Source of the DNA: Murinocardiopsis flavida
GTDB taxonomy: Bacteria; Actinomycetota; Actinomycetes; Streptosporangiales; Streptosporangiaceae
Assembly: GCF_003014485.1 (NCBI RefSeq)
Contig: NZ_PYGA01000020.1
Span: forward strand, 62,001-126,000
Direction: 5' to 3'
DNA length: 64,000 bases
The notes under the pieces: generated by a model
The model's input: the letters and a program-made list of their open reading frames with translations, nothing else
Databases searched by the model: none
Told to the model about the DNA's origin: nothing
Program-made: the position numbers and the translations under genes
Shown: positions 60,440 through 64,000 of the stretch, in pieces
Layout: each line of letters starts with the position of its first letter
How positions within the stretch are numbered: the first letter of the stretch is position 1

Positions 60440-60661
60440 TTACGACGCCTGCTCCCATTCCGCGGTTCCCCTGACTCCCTTGGCGCGGGAGGACCGCAGC
60501 GCGGCCCGCAAGAGGACGACCTCGTCCTGAAGGTCGCGGATCTCGCGCTGCTTGCGGTCGACCAAGCGGCCCATGGTCGTCGTCGCGTACGCCGACGTGA
60601 TGACCCATCCGGCAATGATTCCGACGAGGAAGGATGCAATCGCGGTCAGTAGAACAGCCAT
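60440..60661 (-). CDS. Small single-pass membrane protein
   Basis: 73 aa. N-terminal membrane helix VLLTAIASFLVGIIAGWVIT followed by a short coiled-coil-like stretch RLVDRKQREIRDLQDEVVLL and a charged tail. Short membrane-anchored scaffolds of this type are common and mostly unassigned. ATG 60661 is preferred; the frame stays open far upstream through AT-richer, repeat-containing DNA without coding bias. Weak Shine-Dalgarno. Confidence 0.55.
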   Translation of the reverse strand: MAVLLTAIASFLVGIIAGWVITSAYATTTMGRLVDRKQREIRDLQDEVVLLRAALRSSRAKGVRGTAEWEQAS

Positions 60662-61186
60662 CGACCGTGCCCCAATCTGCTCGTTGGGGACCTGCCGGAA
60701 ACCGCTCGGGCGAAGTCCGCCTTTTCCAGCGGGTCCTCTCGATTCCCAGGGGACCACCCGCCGCCCGTGCTTGCCGAGTGGCAAGATGCAGGCAGGGTGG
60801 CGGCGAAGAAAGCAAGCAAGCACCGGAAAGTGCAAAGCAAGCGATACCGGACGGAAAGCGGCCGGACGGGACGCCGGTTCCGGTCGGCCGATGCGGTCGG
60901 CGACCGCCGCTGCGGTGCCAGCCGCAGGAAAGGGGCGGAATCCACCAAGTTCGGCACCAATCGCGCATTGCGCAACGGTCGTGCCTCCGTTAGCATCCAA
61001 TCCACGACCTGTCTACCTGCTACACCCACTCCGACGTCGAACGTTCGCAGACTCAATCACTGTGTGTGCGTGTTCGGTTTCTCCGAGTGTGTGGCGGTGG
61101 GTAGTCTGATCGGCAGGCCGTAGGCCCTTATTGGGGTGAATCGGTCGCGGATCGGCCCCAGGGCCGACCGCTAGCCACTCGCGTAC

Positions 61187-61206
61187 TTCTCTACCGAACT
61201 AGAGAA
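61187..61206. repeat. Inverted repeat TTCTCTA-N6-TAGAGAA
   Basis: Perfect 7-bp arms (61187-61193 and 61200-61206). It could be an operator or hairpin in the region upstream of the Xre gene. Confidence 0.45.
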
Positions 61207-61294
61207 TTCGGGCATCGGCCGGATTGTGCTCACAAAGCATACTGGTCCGGCGTCGTATTCAATCAAACTCCGATTCAATGACGAATGGTGTCTC

Positions 61295-61396
61295 ATGGGC
61301 GACGACGACTAAATGATCCGGGAACGGTATTCTGTTCGCGGTTTTATTATTGCCCGTTTCTAGCGAGTAAGGCTTCCAATGGGTGACGATGACTGA
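61295..61396 (+). other. Two micro-ORFs, each coding MGDDD
   Basis: ATG at 61295-61312 and ATG at 61379-61396 both read Met-Gly-Asp-Asp-Asp-stop. They are 84 nt apart, in the same frame, and 15 of 18 bases agree; the three differences (GGC/GGT, GAC/GAT, TAA/TGA) are all silent. The second has AAGG 6 nt before its ATG. A third short frame of 16 codons (61313-61363) begins right after the first. Translation is unproven and chance is possible. Confidence 0.3.
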
Positions 61397-61420
61397 CGGG
61401 TCATTCTAGGTGAATATGTA

Positions 61421-61528
61421 GTGCTTACGGAATTCGTGTCCTTTTTCGGGGTGTTCCCGGATGGCGCGGGTTCCGTATCTGTTCGCGGCACCAGGGCCGC
61501 ATTCGCCGGTGCCGCGGACCCGGTCTGA
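61421..61528 (+). CDS. Possible 35-residue peptide gene
   Basis: GTG at 61421 with AGGTG 8 nt upstream opens 35 codons: a hydrophobic start (LTEFVSFFGVFPDG) then a Ser/Ala/Arg-rich second half ending GAADPV. Third positions are about 70% GC, below the gene average but above random for this AT-richer stretch. It lies 140 bp before the Xre gene on the same strand. It could be a leader or signalling peptide, or not a gene at all. Confidence 0.25.
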   Translation: MLTEFVSFFGVFPDGAGSVSVRGTRAAFAGAADPV

Positions 61529-61668
61529 GGGCAGGACCCGGCCGAAACCCCTGTCGGATCCGCGGCGGGGGGTGGGATGATCGTCCCATTCGGGGAGAAT
61601 GTCGCCTGAAGGGTGTCGGACGTCCCCGTGCGTCCACGCCGGCGTCCCCCTGCCCCGGAAGGTGGCCG

Positions 61669-62562
61669 ATGAGCCGACCGAGCCGCGAACCTCTGAGTGA
61701 AGAGCACCGGTTCCTCGGGACGCTGCTGCGCAAGGCGCGCCTGGGCGTCGGAGCGACAACCCGCGACGTCGCGTATTTCAGCTCCGGCCACATTTCCAAT
61801 GTCGAGAACGGCCACGTCACCCCCTCGCACGAGCTCGTCCAGCACTACATCGACGAATTCGACTGCGACCGCGACATCGCACTGTCGGCCTATCGCACCA
61901 TGCGCAGCGCGAGCGAGGCGCGGCGGCGCGAGCAGCGGCTGGCGCGGCGCGGCGTCGTGAGCCCGCCCTACAGCGTCACGGCGGAGTCGACCTACTCCGA
62001 GATCCGGGCCGGCTACAAGGTCCACGGCAGCGAGGTGCTCTACCGGTTCGACGAACTCGGCGTGCTGGAGGAGATCACCGTGATCCGGACGATCTCCGCC
62101 CTGCACCCCGGTGTGTCGCTGTTCACGGCCCGGTACAGCTACTACGCGGACCCGCACCAGGGCGTGCTGTCGATCGAGGCCGGTTCGGGGTGCCAGGTGG
62201 AGCGGGTCAACGAGACCATCACGGGTTACCTCTCCGCGGTGCTCCGACTCGACCGCGACCTCTCGCCCCGCGACCCGGCACCGTTCTCCCTCTCCTTCAA
62301 GGTGAAGGTGAACAGCGACCGCACCGCACGCCCGCTGCTGCGCTACTACGGGCAGTCGGTCACGCGCCATGCCATGCGGGCGCAGTTCACGCCCCCGATG
62401 GTGCCGGTCGACGCGTGGTGGTTCCGCGAACCCGACGTGTTCGACGCCGACCAGGTGCCGCGCCGCGACCAGATGATGCAGAGCCGCAACGGCTTCTACT
62501 TCCTCGACTTCGACGACCTGCGCAAGGAGCACGCGGGGCTGTCGTGGCACTGGGACCTCTGA
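61669..62562 (+). CDS. Orphan Xre-type regulator with unassigned C-terminal domain
   Basis: 297 aa. N-terminal HTH at residues ~15-75: LGTLLRKARLGVGATTRDVA, SGHISNVENGHVTPSHELVQ, EFDCDRDIALSAYR. The remaining 200 residues (YSVTAESTYSEIRAGYKVHG, EEITVIRTISALHPGVSLFT, FYFLDFDDLRKEHAG) look like a compact alpha/beta domain I do not recognise. ATG 61669 has GGAAGG upstream. It has no partner gene of the usual DUF397 type. The long AT-richer leader region with micro-ORFs suggests its expression is specially controlled. Confidence 0.75.
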   Translation: MSRPSREPLSEEHRFLGTLLRKARLGVGATTRDVAYFSSGHISNVENGHVTPSHELVQHYIDEFDCDRDIALSAYRTMRSASEARRREQRLARRGVVSPPYSVTAESTYSEIRAGYKVHGSEVLYRFDELGVLEEITVIRTISALHPGVSLFTARYSYYADPHQGVLSIEAGSGCQVERVNETITGYLSAVLRLDRDLSPRDPAPFSLSFKVKVNSDRTARPLLRYYGQSVTRHAMRAQFTPPMVPVDAWWFREPDVFDADQVPRRDQMMQSRNGFYFLDFDDLRKEHAGLSWHWDL

Positions 62563-62915
62563 CCGGCCGGCCGGTGCGGGCGGTCGGCGGGCCGTTGTTT
62601 CAGGGCCGGTGACTGACGGCGTTGTCAAGACCTTGGAATCGGACCCGTGAGGGGTGCGGTACCCGGTTCCACGCGGCCCCGCCGAAGCGGTTCACCGGCC
62701 GCGGCCCCCGCAGCCTCAGTCGTCTTCACCCACAGTGTGCCTCCTCCTGCGTTCGGTGCGAGCACCTTCAGCGGTAGTTGTACCCCTGGGGCGAAGTGGT
62801 CTATTCCGGTCGGCGCCACCTGTTCGGCCGCCCGACCGGCCGGCGCTACCCTGGGGCCCATGGTTCGTTGCGGCAGCCGTCGTCGCCCTCGCCGGGCACC
62901 CCGCGCGGGGATCCT
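62563..62915. other. Intergenic region before the deaminase gene
   Basis: 353 bp. A -10-like TACCCT near 62846-62851 is the only promoter hint. No clear palindrome, riboswitch or RNA gene is seen. Confidence 0.4.
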
Positions 62916-63377
62916 GTGACCTGCGCCACTGTGGCGGGCGGCGATCGGGAGTGGCTGTGGGCCGCCATCGGGCTCTCCATGGCGTGTCCTGAGTCGGCCA
63001 CGGCGTTCTCCGTCGGCGCGATCGTCGTCGACCCCGGCGGCTCCGTGCTCGCACGCGGGTACTCGCGCCGCGACGATCCCAGGGACCACGCCGAAGAGGC
63101 GGCGCTGCGCGACCTCGACCCCGGCGATCCGCGACTGGCCGGCGCCACCCTCTACACCTCGCTCGAACCGTGCAGCGCCCGCGCCTCCCGCCCCCGCACC
63201 TGCACGGAACTGACCCTGGCGACCGCGATCCCGCGGGTGGTCTTCGCCTGGCGCGAACCGGCGCTGTTCGCCGACTGCGACGGCGCGGAGCGCCTGCGCG
63301 CGGCAGGGCGCGCCGTGGTCGAGATCGCCGACCTCGCCCCGCTGGTGCGCCAGGTGAACGCGCACCTCCTCCGCTGA
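62916..63377 (+). CDS. Free-standing RibD-like cytidine-deaminase-fold protein
   Basis: 153 aa. Zinc deaminase motifs HAEEAALRDL (His ligand and catalytic Glu) and TSLEPCSARASRPRTC (two Cys ligands), with MACPESATAFSVGAIVVDPG as in RibD N-terminal domains. The two cysteines are 9 residues apart instead of the 8 seen in RibD. No reductase domain is attached, so it is a stand-alone deaminase of unknown substrate. GTG 62916 with GGGGA upstream; GTG 62931 is an alternative. Confidence 0.8.
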   Translation: MTCATVAGGDREWLWAAIGLSMACPESATAFSVGAIVVDPGGSVLARGYSRRDDPRDHAEEAALRDLDPGDPRLAGATLYTSLEPCSARASRPRTCTELTLATAIPRVVFAWREPALFADCDGAERLRAAGRAVVEIADLAPLVRQVNAHLLR

Positions 63378-63442
63378 GACCGGCCGCCGCCCGCCCCTCG
63401 CGGTCGAACGGGGCGCCCGGCCGTTCCGGGCCGGCGCCGCGA

Positions 63443-63460
63443 CGCCGCCCTGCGGCGGCG
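63443..63460. terminator. Short stem-loop between converging genes
   Basis: CGCCGCC (63443-63449) and GGCGGCG (63454-63460) with a 4-nt loop, 8 nt from the helicase gene's stop. GC-only, no T-run. Confidence 0.35.
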
Positions 63461-63467
63461 CGGGGGG

Positions 63468-64000
63468 TCAGAGCCGGTCGACGTCCACGACGCGGACCAC
63501 CGCGCGGCCCTGCTCGTCGGAGGCCGCGAGGTCGACCTCGGCGCTGATGCCCCAGTCGTGGTCGCCCGCCGGGTCGGCGAAGACCTGGCGGACCTCCCAC
63601 ACCTCGGGCTTCTCCTCGATGAGCAGCATCTTGGGGCCGCGCGCATCGGGGCCGATGCCGACCTCGTCGTGCTCCTCGTAGTACTCGGCGAGCGCCTCCG
63701 CCCACGCCTCGGCGTCCCAGCCGTCCTCGGAGTCGAGCGCGCCCAGCAGGTCGTAGCGGCGCCGCGCGGCGTGCTCGACGCGGCGGAACAGCTCGTTGCG
63801 GACCAGCACCCGGAACGCCCGGTGGTTCGCCGTCACCGGTTTGGGCCGGTCCTCGATGGGCGACCCGGAGTCGTCCTCCGCCGCGGGGTTGGTGAGCTGC
63901 TCCCACTCGTCGAGGAGGCTGGAGTCGACCTGGCGGACCAGTTCGCCCAGCCACTCGGTGAGGTCGAGCAGCCCTTCGGTCTTGGCGTCCTCGGGAACGG
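63468..64000 (-). CDS. C-terminal part of a DEAD/DEAH-box helicase with DUF3516-like tail
   Basis: About 177 residues of the C-terminus are visible; the helicase core lies beyond the window. Segments LTEWLGELVRQVDSSLLDEW, AFRVLVRNELFRRVEHAARR, GIGPDARGPKMLLIEE and WEVRQVFADPAGDHDWGIS match the DUF3516 tail of large actinobacterial RNA helicases, as I remember them. The frame is open to position 64000 without a supported start; a GTG at 63836 within it is internal, since the upstream sequence keeps the same conserved pattern. Confidence 0.7.
   Translation of the reverse strand, partial: VPEDAKTEGLLDLTEWLGELVRQVDSSLLDEWEQLTNPAAEDDSGSPIEDRPKPVTANHRAFRVLVRNELFRRVEHAARRRYDLLGALDSEDGWDAEAWAEALAEYYEEHDEVGIGPDARGPKMLLIEEKPEVWEVRQVFADPAGDHDWGISAEVDLAASDEQGRAVVRVVDVDRL

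Larger units (their letters stand above)
60662..61420. other. AT-richer, structured intergenic region
   Basis: About 760 bp with no supported long gene; base composition is markedly less GC-rich from about 60990 onward. It holds short direct repeats around AAGCAAGCAAGC (60809), a hairpin at 61187-61206 (TTCTCTA/TAGAGAA), a TTGTG-CT-CACAA repeat at 61224-61235, and two identical-coding micro-ORFs (61295, 61379). Confidence 0.6.

Noticed and set aside
60767-61123. Plus-strand frame of 118 codons rich in Lys and Arg
   Set aside because: The first part has a purine-rich start but the C-terminal half has no coding bias (Cys/Val/Thr runs), and no family is recognised.
61278-61316. 12-codon frame MTNGVSWATTTK overlapping the first MGDDD micro-ORF
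   Set aside because: In the second copy this frame gives amino-acid changes while the MGDDD frame stays silent, so it is less likely to be the coding frame.

Overview
The window is very GC-rich (third codon positions almost all G or C) and reads as chromosomal DNA of a filamentous-type actinobacterium, most like the Nocardiopsis/Streptosporangiales or Streptomyces side. Reasons: the core order recO-uppS ... zur ... glyS ... ppdK ... dgt ... dnaG, an actinobacterial leuA leader, ABC sugar importers without their own ATPase, many GTG/TTG starts, several -10 boxes 7-8 nt before a start codon (leaderless mRNAs), and families such as Methyltransf_19, DDN-type F420 enzymes and a helicase with a DUF3516-like tail. 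I cannot name the species. I see no insertion sequence, prophage or CRISPR array.

Layout. 1-4.9 kb: purine breakdown (uraH, uraD, leftward) divergent from glyoxylate salvage (gcl, hyi, glxR, rightward), linked because allantoin breakdown yields glyoxylate. 5.0-6.9 kb: leuA behind a leucine leader peptide and pseudoknot-type RNA. 7.0-13.7 kb: a CAP-domain secreted protein, recO-uppS and two SGNH hydrolases, then the leftward Zn block znuC-znuB-zur with a Zur-like box. 14.2-27.1 kb: a 1213-aa teichoic-acid-type glycerophosphotransferase, cutC, glyS, hemolysin III, ppdK, a YdcF-like protein and dgt.

27.2-45.6 kb: a block of about 18.5 kb for plant-sugar use lies between dgt and dnaG. It has a LacI regulator, araB-araD-araA, an oligosaccharide importer, an intracellular GH51 arabinofuranosidase and a monosaccharide importer of the ChvE/MmsAB type. 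A leftward sugar importer with a divergent ROK regulator follows. Together these would import arabino-oligosaccharides and arabinose, release L-arabinose inside the cell and convert it to D-xylulose 5-phosphate.

45.7-52.5 kb: dnaG, a primary-type sigma factor, a GH18 enzyme, small redox proteins and tRNA-Asn with a strong terminator. 52.7-54.6 kb: a TetR regulator divergent from an F420-type reductase and a membrane protein, with a clear operator. 54.7-60.7 kb: a methyltransferase, a carnitine-to-glycine-betaine operon (cleavage enzyme, carnitine dehydrogenase, thioesterase) led by an unusual Xre-TetR fusion regulator, an IclR regulator, a perfect 9-1-9 palindrome, and two small proteins. 60.7-64 kb: an AT-richer, structured intergenic region with micro-ORFs ahead of an orphan Xre regulator, a RibD-like deaminase and the end of a large helicase.

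Points most worth a second look: a glyoxylate carboligase that carries the catalytic glutamate its characterised relatives lack (residue 51), the sugar block splitting dgt from dnaG, the LacI operator inside araB, the Xre-TetR carnitine regulator with its palindrome, and the micro-ORF/peptide region before the orphan Xre gene.
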